Of a DNA stretch of 64,000 nucleotides, positions 17,079 to 22,589 are shown piece after piece. Below the pieces are notes generated by a model. The model did no database searches. It saw only the letters and a list, made by a program, of their open reading frames with translations, and was not told where the DNA came from. Origin of the DNA: Altibacter lentus (lineage in GTDB: Bacteria; Bacteroidota; Bacteroidia; Flavobacteriales; Flavobacteriaceae). A program made the translations under genes and the position numbers. Each line of letters begins with the position of its first letter. Position 1 is the stretch's first letter. The stretch covers positions 1,566,963 to 1,630,962 of the forward strand of contig NZ_KN050846.1 of the NCBI RefSeq assembly GCF_000746845.1, written 5' to 3'.

Positions 17079-17109
17079 TAAAACTACGAAAATTGAAAAC
17101 GGCAAACAA
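17079..17109 (-). promoter_or_regulatory. Likely promoter of the DegT-galE unit
   Basis: Read on the minus strand, TTG followed by 20 bases and TAGTTTTA (+ strand 17079-17086) resembles the Bacteroidota pattern TTG-N19-20-TAnnTTTG with one mismatch in the -7 box. It lies about 35 bases upstream of the DegT aminotransferase start. Confidence 0.4.
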
Positions 17110-17143
17110 TGTAATTCGTATTTTAGCATTTCAGGAAATATAC

Positions 17144-18400
17144 ATGCGCATTTTATACAGCTTCTTAACTCGAATTGCTTACGTTCATATGTGGGTTGCA
17201 CAGTTTTTCAGTAAGAAAATGCGGCAATTCATTCAAGGTAGGATTTACACTTTTGAAACGATCGAAAAACATATCGATCCAAAAGATAAAACCATTTGGT
17301 TCCATTGTGCTTCCTTGGGTGAATTTGAGCAAGGAGTGCCTATCATGGAGGCCGTTCGAAAAGAATTTGCCGATCATAAGATTGTGGTATCTTTCTTTTC
17401 GCCATCGGGTTTCGAGGTCAAGAAAAATACTCCATTGGCCGACGTTGTCGTCTATTTACCTATGGATACACGACAGAATGCGGCCCGATTCGTGAAGACC
17501 ATCCATCCTTCGCTTGTCATTTTCGTGAAATACGAATTTTGGCCCAATTATCTCTGGGCGTTGAGCAAAAAGAAAGCACCTACGATCCTGGTTTCGGGAT
17601 TGTTTCGAAGAGATCAGGCTTTCTTTAAATGGTACGGTGGTTTTATGAGACGAGCACTACACCGTTTTGAACATATCTTTGTTCAGGACAGGGTCTCAAA
17701 AGAATTGTTGAAGCAGCTTCAGTACACTCAAGTAACCATAAGTGGTGACACACGTTTCGATCGTGTATCACATCAAATTGAACAGGACAATGCCCTTGAT
17801 TTCATGGAGCAATTTAAAGGAAATTCTCTGTGTGTAGTATTCGGAAGCACTTGGCCTGAAGATGAAGCAGTCCTCTTAGGCGCGATCAATAGGTCTGAAT
17901 CGACTGTAAAATATGTAATTGCCCCGCATAAAATTGAAGTTTCAAAGATCGATGCGTTCAGAAAAAAAATAACGAAGCCCAGCGTGCTTTATTCAGAAAA
18001 AAAAGGAAAAGACCTTTCAGAATATCAAGTTCTCATTGTGGATACGGTTGGTCTGCTCACAAAAATTTACAGCTATGGTGACATTGCCTTCGTTGGTGGC
18101 GCCATGGGTAACACCGGTTTGCATAATATCCTCGAGCCGGCAACTTTTGGCATTCCTATTATTATAGGAAAAAATTATTCAACTTTTCCTGAAGCGCAAC
18201 GACTGGAGCAACTAGCCGGACTTTTTTCGATACACTCTTCAGAAACGTATATAAAAATTGAACAAAAACTTGTAGCGGACCAATCATTTAGAGACAAGAC
18301 CGGGATGATCTGCGGCCATTTTGTGAATCAGAATACAGGGGCCACTGCAAAAGTGATGGAATACCTCAAAGATTTGAAAGCCGCCAAGAGAATCAAATAG
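17144..18400 (+). CDS. kdtA: 3-deoxy-D-manno-octulosonic acid transferase
   Basis: Attaches Kdo to lipid A at the cytoplasmic face of the inner membrane. The 418-residue protein begins with the usual membrane anchor (MRILYSFLTRIAYVHMW), then the GT-B fold with FHCASLGEFEQG, KYEFWPNYLW, SGDTRFDRV, GSTWPEDE, IAPHK, and the donor-site segment GGAMGNTGLHNILEPATFGIP. The open frame reaches back to 17000, but the ATG at 17144 gives the family N-terminus. The neighbouring genes on the other strand (galE, DegT) also serve surface glycans. Confidence 0.95.
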   Translation: MRILYSFLTRIAYVHMWVAQFFSKKMRQFIQGRIYTFETIEKHIDPKDKTIWFHCASLGEFEQGVPIMEAVRKEFADHKIVVSFFSPSGFEVKKNTPLADVVVYLPMDTRQNAARFVKTIHPSLVIFVKYEFWPNYLWALSKKKAPTILVSGLFRRDQAFFKWYGGFMRRALHRFEHIFVQDRVSKELLKQLQYTQVTISGDTRFDRVSHQIEQDNALDFMEQFKGNSLCVVFGSTWPEDEAVLLGAINRSESTVKYVIAPHKIEVSKIDAFRKKITKPSVLYSEKKGKDLSEYQVLIVDTVGLLTKIYSYGDIAFVGGAMGNTGLHNILEPATFGIPIIIGKNYSTFPEAQRLEQLAGLFSIHSSETYIKIEQKLVADQSFRDKTGMICGHFVNQNTGATAKVMEYLKDLKAAKRIK

Positions 18401-18500
18401 CCTTATTTTCTTATAGTTACTTCCAATGCTGTTTTAAAAAGATAAGATTTCATTTAGAAACTTTAATAAAACTTTACCAAGTACCAAATGTTAAAACATG

Positions 18501-18508
18501 TAGATTTG
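18501..18508 (+). promoter_or_regulatory. -7 box of the first SCRE lipoprotein gene
   Basis: TAGATTTG is a perfect TAnnTTTG element 30 bases before the start codon at 18538. A good -33 TTTG is not seen at the right spacing. Confidence 0.5.
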
Positions 18509-18537
18509 TTTTAACTATTAACACAAACCTATTTAAA

Positions 18538-18765
18538 ATGAAAAAAACAGCCTTATCAATTGCGATCGTTATAGCGGCTCTGGCCACGACATCGTGTAGA
18601 GAAACCAAAACAGAAACTAAAGAAGTAGTACGCGAAGTAGAAGTAGAAACCAATGAAGCCGTGGAAGAATCCGAAGGAATCTTAGAGCGCACTGCCAAGG
18701 AAGTTGACAAAGAGATCAATGAAGAGGTCAATGAAGAGATTGATAAAATTGGTAACGACGATTAA
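18538..18765 (+). CDS. Small acidic lipoprotein, SCRE family (1)
   Basis: A 75-residue protein with a signal peptide and a lipobox ATTSC (Cys20). The mature part is almost wholly charged and rich in Glu and Val (KEVVREVEVETNEAVEES), consistent with an extended or coiled helix. It shares S-C-R-E-T at the acylation site with four other genes in the next 2.4 kb. No known domain was recognised. It is followed 17 bases later by the second member. Confidence 0.75.
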   Translation: MKKTALSIAIVIAALATTSCRETKTETKEVVREVEVETNEAVEESEGILERTAKEVDKEINEEVNEEIDKIGNDD

Positions 18766-18782
18766 TCAAAACATCGCTATTC

Positions 18783-19004
18783 ATGAGAAAAATAAGTGTT
18801 AGTCTGGCACTGCTGGTGGTTCTAAGTACCGCGTTCCTATCTTGTAGAGAGACAGAGAAAAAAGCAGATGATATTGAAGACGTTGCCGACGATGTAGAAG
18901 ATACGGCGGATGATGACGCTTCAGATCCCGTTGAAAACACCTTACAGGAAAGTGTGAATGAAGCACAAGAAAATACAGGATTAGGCGGAGAAGACGACGC
19001 ATAA
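18783..19004 (+). CDS. Small acidic lipoprotein, SCRE family (2)
   Basis: A 73-residue lipoprotein; the lipobox is FLSC (Cys21) followed by RETE. The mature part is extremely acidic (DDIEDVADDVEDTADDD) with a short Gly-rich end. It lies 17 bases after member 1 and 29 bases before member 3, so the three form one operon. Function unknown. Confidence 0.73.
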   Translation: MRKISVSLALLVVLSTAFLSCRETEKKADDIEDVADDVEDTADDDASDPVENTLQESVNEAQENTGLGGEDDA

Positions 19005-19033
19005 TCCCTACTAAATAAATCAAACAGATAATT

Positions 19034-19294
19034 ATGAGAAAATTAGCAATTATTGCAGTAACCATGCTATTTATTGGCACTTCTTTTACTTCTTGCAGAG
19101 AAAAGAAAGAAGAAGAAATGACTGAGAGCGAAGCTTTGATCCAAGAAATGGAGGCAGAAGGCGCTGAGATAAAAGTGAAAGAAGATGACGGCGACACCAA
19201 AATCAAGATGGAAACCGAAGAAAAATCGGTAAAGATCAAAGAAGATGATGGTGATACCAAGATCAAGGTAAAAACCGACAACGACGACAATTAA
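19034..19294 (+). CDS. Small acidic lipoprotein, SCRE family (3), with internal tandem repeat
   Basis: An 86-residue lipoprotein with lipobox FTSC followed by REKKEEE. The second half contains two copies of KEDDGDTKIK spaced 20 residues (60 bases) apart. The motif alternates acidic and basic residues, unlike the purely acidic tails of its neighbours, and DDGDT could bind a cation. It is the last gene of the upstream trio and is followed by a terminator. Confidence 0.73.
   Translation: MRKLAIIAVTMLFIGTSFTSCREKKEEEMTESEALIQEMEAEGAEIKVKEDDGDTKIKMETEEKSVKIKEDDGDTKIKVKTDNDDN
19169..19290 (+). repeat. 60-bp tandem coding repeat
   Basis: Two adjacent units of about 60 bases encode K-V/I-K-E-D-D-G-D-T-K-I-K. 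They differ at several third codon positions (gatgacggc versus gatgatggt), so the duplication is not recent. Confidence 0.7.
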
Positions 19295-19316
19295 TCAAAC
19301 AAAATGTTTGTAGTAG

Positions 19317-19343
19317 AAAGGCGGCAGGAATGTCGCCTTTTTT
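19317..19343. terminator. Bidirectional terminator between lipoprotein 3 and the S24 regulator
   Basis: AAAGGCGGCA (19317-19326), tetraloop GGAA, and TGTCGCCTTT (19331-19340) form a ten-pair stem with one wobble pair, followed by T residues. It can serve both convergent genes. Confidence 0.85.
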
Positions 19344-20112
19344 ATGCTTTTAAATTAGAAATCTGCCCTTTTAACTCTTGCATAGATTGTTGTAATTGTT
19401 GCAGTAAACTGCTTTCCGAAGCTTCGTCAATTCCAAATGTCAATTTACTGTTCACCAACCATAATTCCTGTATGCTAGATACCTCTACATCAATAGGAAG
19501 GTATTCCGGATTTAAGGAAAGCAGCCTTACTTTTTGAGGGTTGTTGGGCGTTTTTTGCAGTTTCTTTACCAACACTGAATCCTGCAAAACCACAATATAG
19601 ATCTTGCTGTCGTTCGCTTCGGAAATACTGGGAACTGCTCGCCCCAAGACCCATTCGTTAGGACGAATATTTGGCAGCATACTATCTCCTTCCACTTGAA
19701 AGCCACGATATGTGGCATTGCGATATTGCGGCAAGGGAATGGAGAATGAAGGAAGCGTTTCATACCAGTCAACGTCTTGAATGTTATGCGGATATCCTGC
19801 GGCTGCCTTTTGATTCACCAAAAGAATGGTATCATTGGATTCCATATCGAGCGTGATCACCTTCGGACTTACATCACCCCCATTTAGGTTTACACGTTGC
19901 GTAAAACTTTCACCAAACAACCACAACGGATTGATGTTGAATTGACGCAAGAGTTCCATCACCACTTTTCCACTAAGTTTCGTTTTACCTCGTTCTATAT
20001 CGGCTGTAGTCGCACCAATTTGCAGGAGTTCGGCAAAGGACTGCTGTGTGTGATTGAGTTCCTCACGCACTTTTTTGAAACGTCTGGCTTCTATTGACAA
20101 TTTTGAATCCAT
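19342..20112 (-). CDS. HTH (XRE-type) regulator with S24/LexA-type autopeptidase domain
   Basis: A 256-residue transcriptional regulator. Residues about 5-65 form a helix-turn-helix (FKKVREELNHTQQSFAELL, then TADIERGKTKLSG). The C-terminal half matches the S24 peptidase fold: a possible self-cleavage site Ala105-Gly106 in QKAAAGYP, the nucleophile Ser144 in GDSMLPNI, and the general-base Lys183 in VLVKKLQ. Spacing between these residues is close to that of LexA. The last 25 residues are a Gln/Leu coiled coil. The ATG at 20112 is preferred to the TTG six bases upstream. It is probably a CI/LexA-like repressor that controls itself and perhaps the flanking lipoprotein genes; the inducing signal is unknown. 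Confidence 0.88.
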   Translation of the reverse strand: MDSKLSIEARRFKKVREELNHTQQSFAELLQIGATTADIERGKTKLSGKVVMELLRQFNINPLWLFGESFTQRVNLNGGDVSPKVITLDMESNDTILLVNQKAAAGYPHNIQDVDWYETLPSFSIPLPQYRNATYRGFQVEGDSMLPNIRPNEWVLGRAVPSISEANDSKIYIVVLQDSVLVKKLQKTPNNPQKVRLLSLNPEYLPIDVEVSSIQELWLVNSKLTFGIDEASESSLLQQLQQSMQELKGQISNLKA

Positions 20113-20132
20113 ACCCAAAGGTGCATTTTTTT

Positions 20133-20187
20133 TGGAAATTATCCAAACATATCATGGAATTATTCCTATTTAATTGGATATCTTCCA
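20133..20187. promoter_or_regulatory. Three phased palindromic operators upstream of the S24 regulator
   Basis: TGGAAATTATCCA (20133-20145), TGGAATTATTCCT (20155-20167) and TGGATATCTTCCA (20175-20187) share the form TGGA-N5-TCCA, with centres 22 and 20 bases apart, about two helical turns. A weaker fourth copy, TGTCATCTTTCCA, lies at 20194-20206. They cover the promoter of the regulator gene, as expected for cooperative autorepression. Confidence 0.65.
20144..20151 (-). promoter_or_regulatory. -7 box of the S24 regulator gene
   Basis: Minus-strand TATGTTTG is a perfect TAnnTTTG box, 32 bases upstream of the ATG. It lies between operator sites 1 and 2 and overlaps the edge of site 1. Confidence 0.55.
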
Positions 20188-20346
20188 TATTTTTGTCATC
20201 TTTCCATAAGAGGCCTTTACGTGTGACCGGCTATATTTCTTTTATTGATGTTATGATCGGACCCCTAATGGAAATATTTGTGTGAAAAGCGTCCTTAACT
20301 AAAAAATTACTTAATTTTATAAGTTAATAACCTAAAAATCACAAAT

Positions 20347-20592
20347 ATGAAAAAACTAATTCTATCTGCAGCTGCGCTTAGCTTACTTTTCGCCACGTAT
20401 TCCTGCCGCGAAACTACAGGTGAGAAAGCCGAAGAAGCCATTGAAGCGGCAGCGCAAGACACCGAAGAAAATCTGGACAAGGCCGGTGAGGCCATTGAAG
20501 ACGCAATGCAAGAAACAGGAGAAGCCATTGAAAATGCAGGGGAAGAGATCGAAGAAGAGTTGGAAGGAACGGATGACATGAATGAAAATTGA
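20347..20592 (+). CDS. Small acidic lipoprotein, SCRE family (4), 11-residue repeats
   Basis: An 81-residue lipoprotein, lipobox ATYSC (Cys20) then RETTGEK. The mature part repeats an 11-residue unit of the type KAGEAIEDAMQ / ETGEAIENAGE, which predicts a long amphipathic helix. The protein is close to member 5 downstream (identical MKKLILS start and SCRET) and more distant from members 1-3. It is divergent from the S24 regulator, and its upstream region of about 230 bases holds that regulator's operator sites. Confidence 0.77.
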   Translation: MKKLILSAAALSLLFATYSCRETTGEKAEEAIEAAAQDTEENLDKAGEAIEDAMQETGEAIENAGEEIEEELEGTDDMNEN

Positions 20593-20660
20593 TCCTGAGA
20601 TATACAAAAATTAAAAAATATAGTACATTTACTTCATATTAATCACTAATCACAATAATT

Positions 20661-20900
20661 ATGAAAAAACTTATTTTATCATTTGCTGCTTTAAGCTTAG
20701 TATTCTCTATCTACTCTTGTAGAGAGACCAAAGAAGAAAAAGCGGAAGACGCTATGGAAGAAATGGTAGACGATACCGAAGATGCTATGGATGACGCCGG
20801 AGACGCAATTGAAAATGCTGCTGAGGAAACCGGAGACGCCATGGAGAACGCTGCTCAGGAAGTAGAGGACGAAGTAGAAGGCAATGATGACGCCATGTAA
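20661..20900 (+). CDS. Small acidic lipoprotein, SCRE family (5), 11-residue repeats
   Basis: A 79-residue lipoprotein with lipobox SIYSC (Cys20) then RETKEEK. The mature part carries 11-residue units (DAGDAIENAAE, ETGDAMENAAQ), again predicting an extended amphipathic helix with an acidic face. It is clearly a paralogue of member 4, 68 bases upstream. A strong terminator follows. Confidence 0.77.
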   Translation: MKKLILSFAALSLVFSIYSCRETKEEKAEDAMEEMVDDTEDAMDDAGDAIENAAEETGDAMENAAQEVEDEVEGNDDAM

Positions 20901-20921
20901 GATGTTTCTTTATTAAAAGAT

Positions 20922-20948
20922 AAAAAGCCTCGCGATGCGAGGCTTTTT
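20922..20948 (+). terminator. Intrinsic terminator after the SCRE lipoprotein pair
   Basis: AAAAAGCCTCGC, loop GAT, GCGAGGCTTTTT: a perfect 12-pair stem ending in a T-run, 21 bases after the stop. Confidence 0.93.
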
Positions 20949-20975
20949 ATTTACTATTTGTAAAATACTTTTTCT

Positions 20976-21407
20976 ATGAAGGACACCTTGACACAAATGT
21001 ACCAAAGGTTGCGCTCGGTTGAGAGAACCAGAGTATATATCTACATTCTGGTATATTTTGTATGGGGCGTCCTAATGAATTATATTGGCATACTTACTGA
21101 GATCGCCAAATTTACTCACTGGTGGCAGATCGTTCCCACCTATATCTTCTATATGGTACCGATCTCGATACTTTTAAAGGAGTACAATTTTTTCACCCAA
21201 TATGCTTACGGACTTGTGGCTATGGGAGTTCTTGAGTTTGGAGGATATGCTTTACAAACCTCTTATATCTACCCAAACAATATTTTAGACCGCATCTTCG
21301 GTTCTCACGTATTCGCACTTGGAATGGCCCTCTTTTTCGCTTTCTATTTCCCGTTAGGAAACACAATTGTTAATAAATTTTATCATCATATAATCGATAA
21401 AAAGTAA
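20976..21407 (+). CDS. Hypothetical four-helix membrane protein
   Basis: A 143-residue protein with about four transmembrane helices (near residues 20-42, 48-66, 73-94 and 108-130) and a short basic N-terminus. No conserved family motif was recognised; the WGVLMNYIGILTEIAKFTHWWQ and EFGGYALQTSYIYPNNI stretches could serve as search seeds. It lies 28 bases after the terminator of the lipoprotein genes, so it is likely transcribed separately. Confidence 0.65.
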   Translation: MKDTLTQMYQRLRSVERTRVYIYILVYFVWGVLMNYIGILTEIAKFTHWWQIVPTYIFYMVPISILLKEYNFFTQYAYGLVAMGVLEFGGYALQTSYIYPNNILDRIFGSHVFALGMALFFAFYFPLGNTIVNKFYHHIIDKK

Positions 21408-21511
21408 ATAAAATCGATAAAAGTACTAAAAACTTAGTTTCTTTGCACTATTAGAAATTTGCTAATAACTGTATATCTTCGTCAAGAATTTAACCTACAA
21501 ATACAGTTATT

Positions 21512-21634
21512 ATGAAAAAACTTATGTTTATTTTAGCGATACTTGCTCTTGCAGCAAGTTGCACCCCAGAAGCATTAAGCACAGATGAGCAACAAATTGA
21601 CAAAGACAAATACGAAGTTCCACCAAACGGATAG
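21512..21634 (+). CDS. Very small lipoprotein (40 residues)
   Basis: Encodes MKKLMFILAILALAASC followed by TPEALSTDEQQIDKDKYEVP and a short end: a signal peptide with lipobox LAASC (Cys17) and a 23-residue mature part. Its 3' half overlaps the start of the next gene in another frame by 50 bases. The well-formed lipobox argues for a real gene although it is very short. Similar peptides of this size occur beside membrane genes in flavobacteria, from memory. Confidence 0.6.
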   Translation: MKKLMFILAILALAASCTPEALSTDEQQIDKDKYEVPPNG

Positions 21635-22103
21635 AAAAAAGAATATTATCAATGGGGTGTTGCTATCTACTTTTTTGATAGCAACACCTTTTTTATTTTA
21701 TATATATAAGTATGCTCCTGCCGAGACAAGTACGTGGGAAACCCCATTTGGCACAGTTGATTCCGGCGGATTTAGCAACGTACAGGCCTACTTGCATGCA
21801 CTTTTCACAAAAATAACGTTCGTCTTATTGACCGGGATCTGGTTCCTAACATCCGGAAATTGGTGGAAATATGCCATTTTGGTACCCCTCACCATGTTCC
21901 TATTCCAACTTTCGGGGGTTATCAATTACAAGATCCAGTATATCGACGAATTCGATTTCTGGTATTCCCTGCCGGCGATCCTACCCATTCTTTTCTTTCT
22001 TATGTATATTTCTTACCGAATAAGCAAAAGGAGTATTGCATCAGATGATCTCAAAAATGATGTGGATGAGGAAATCAAAAAAATACTGAGTGACGATCTA
22101 TAA
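21585..22103 (+). CDS. Hypothetical membrane protein
   Basis: A 172-residue protein with about four hydrophobic segments (near residues 22-42, 70-90, 95-112 and 128-146) and a charged C-terminal tail (DDLKNDVDEEIKKIL). The ATG at 21585 lies inside the preceding lipoprotein gene; no later in-frame ATG exists before the first helix, though a GTG at 21657 is possible. No family was recognised. A hairpin with T-run follows at 22184. Confidence 0.6.
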   Translation: MSNKLTKTNTKFHQTDRKKNIINGVLLSTFLIATPFLFYIYKYAPAETSTWETPFGTVDSGGFSNVQAYLHALFTKITFVLLTGIWFLTSGNWWKYAILVPLTMFLFQLSGVINYKIQYIDEFDFWYSLPAILPILFFLMYISYRISKRSIASDDLKNDVDEEIKKILSDDL

Positions 22104-22183
22104 AAAATTTCCCAGACAGAAGCTTTTGTATTGAAGACGGGACGTCTCTTCCTTTCGAATTACACATCAACACTTTAATAGTA

Positions 22184-22216
22184 AAAACCGGCTCGGTAAA
22201 CCCACCGGTTTTTTGA
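22184..22216 (+). terminator. Probable intrinsic terminator
   Basis: AAAAACCGG and CCGGTTTTTT pair around a 13-base loop and end in a T-run. It lies 80 bases after the membrane protein gene. Confidence 0.6.
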
Positions 22217-22256
22217 TTCAAAATCACGGTCTGCAGACATTAGGATCTTTCAAAAC

Positions 22257-22285
22257 AAAAAAACCAGATCTCTCGATCTGGTTCT
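22257..22285 (-). terminator. Terminator of the tRNA-Gly/tRNA-Leu transcript
   Basis: On the minus strand AACCAGATC, loop GAGA, GATCTGGTT is followed by a run of T residues. It lies 11 bases after the tRNA-Leu gene. Confidence 0.85.
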
Positions 22286-22295
22286 TTCTCATCTG

Positions 22296-22381
22296 TACTG
22301 AAGACGGGACTTGAACCCGTACGGACATTTCTGTCCACTGGATTTTAAGTCCAGCGTGTCTACCAATTCCACCACTTCAGC
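22296..22381 (-). tRNA. tRNA-Leu (anticodon UAA)
   Basis: An 86-base class II tRNA. The acceptor stem pairs GCTGAAG with CTTCAGT, the anticodon loop reads CTTAAAA (anticodon TAA), a short variable arm GGACAGAAATGTCC follows, and the T-arm is ACGGG-TTCAAGT-CCCGT. CCA is not encoded. It lies 16 bases after tRNA-Gly on the same strand and shares its terminator. Confidence 0.96.
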
Positions 22382-22397
22382 AGCAATCTTAGTAAAG

Positions 22398-22470
22398 AGC
22401 GAAAAACGGGATTCGAACCCGCGACCTCCACCTTGGCAAGGTGGCGCTCTACCAACTGAGCTATTTTCGC
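22398..22470 (-). tRNA. tRNA-Gly (anticodon GCC)
   Basis: A 73-base cloverleaf: acceptor GCGAAAA/TTTTCGC, D-arm GCTC-AGTTGGTA-GAGC, anticodon stem CCACC/GGTGG with loop TTGCCAA (anticodon GCC), and T-arm GCGGG-TTCGAAT-CCCGT. CCA is not encoded. It is the first gene of the two-tRNA unit. Confidence 0.97.
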
Positions 22471-22589
22471 GTTTTTCAAAAATACACTTTTTGCAAAGTG
22501 TGCCTGCCTCAGCGGCAAGGAGGTGCAAATTTAAAATATTTACTTCAAAAGCAATGCTATTTCTTAAAAAAATTGAGCTCTAAATTCGC

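Noticed and set aside
21420-21511. Possible promoter TATCTTCG upstream of the 40-residue lipoprotein.
   Set aside because: The -7 match is imperfect and no -33 TTTG lies at suitable spacing.
22296-22470. tRNA pair as an integration site for a mobile element.
   Set aside because: No integrase gene and no direct repeat of a tRNA 3' end was seen in the neighbourhood; the flanking genes are housekeeping or conserved.
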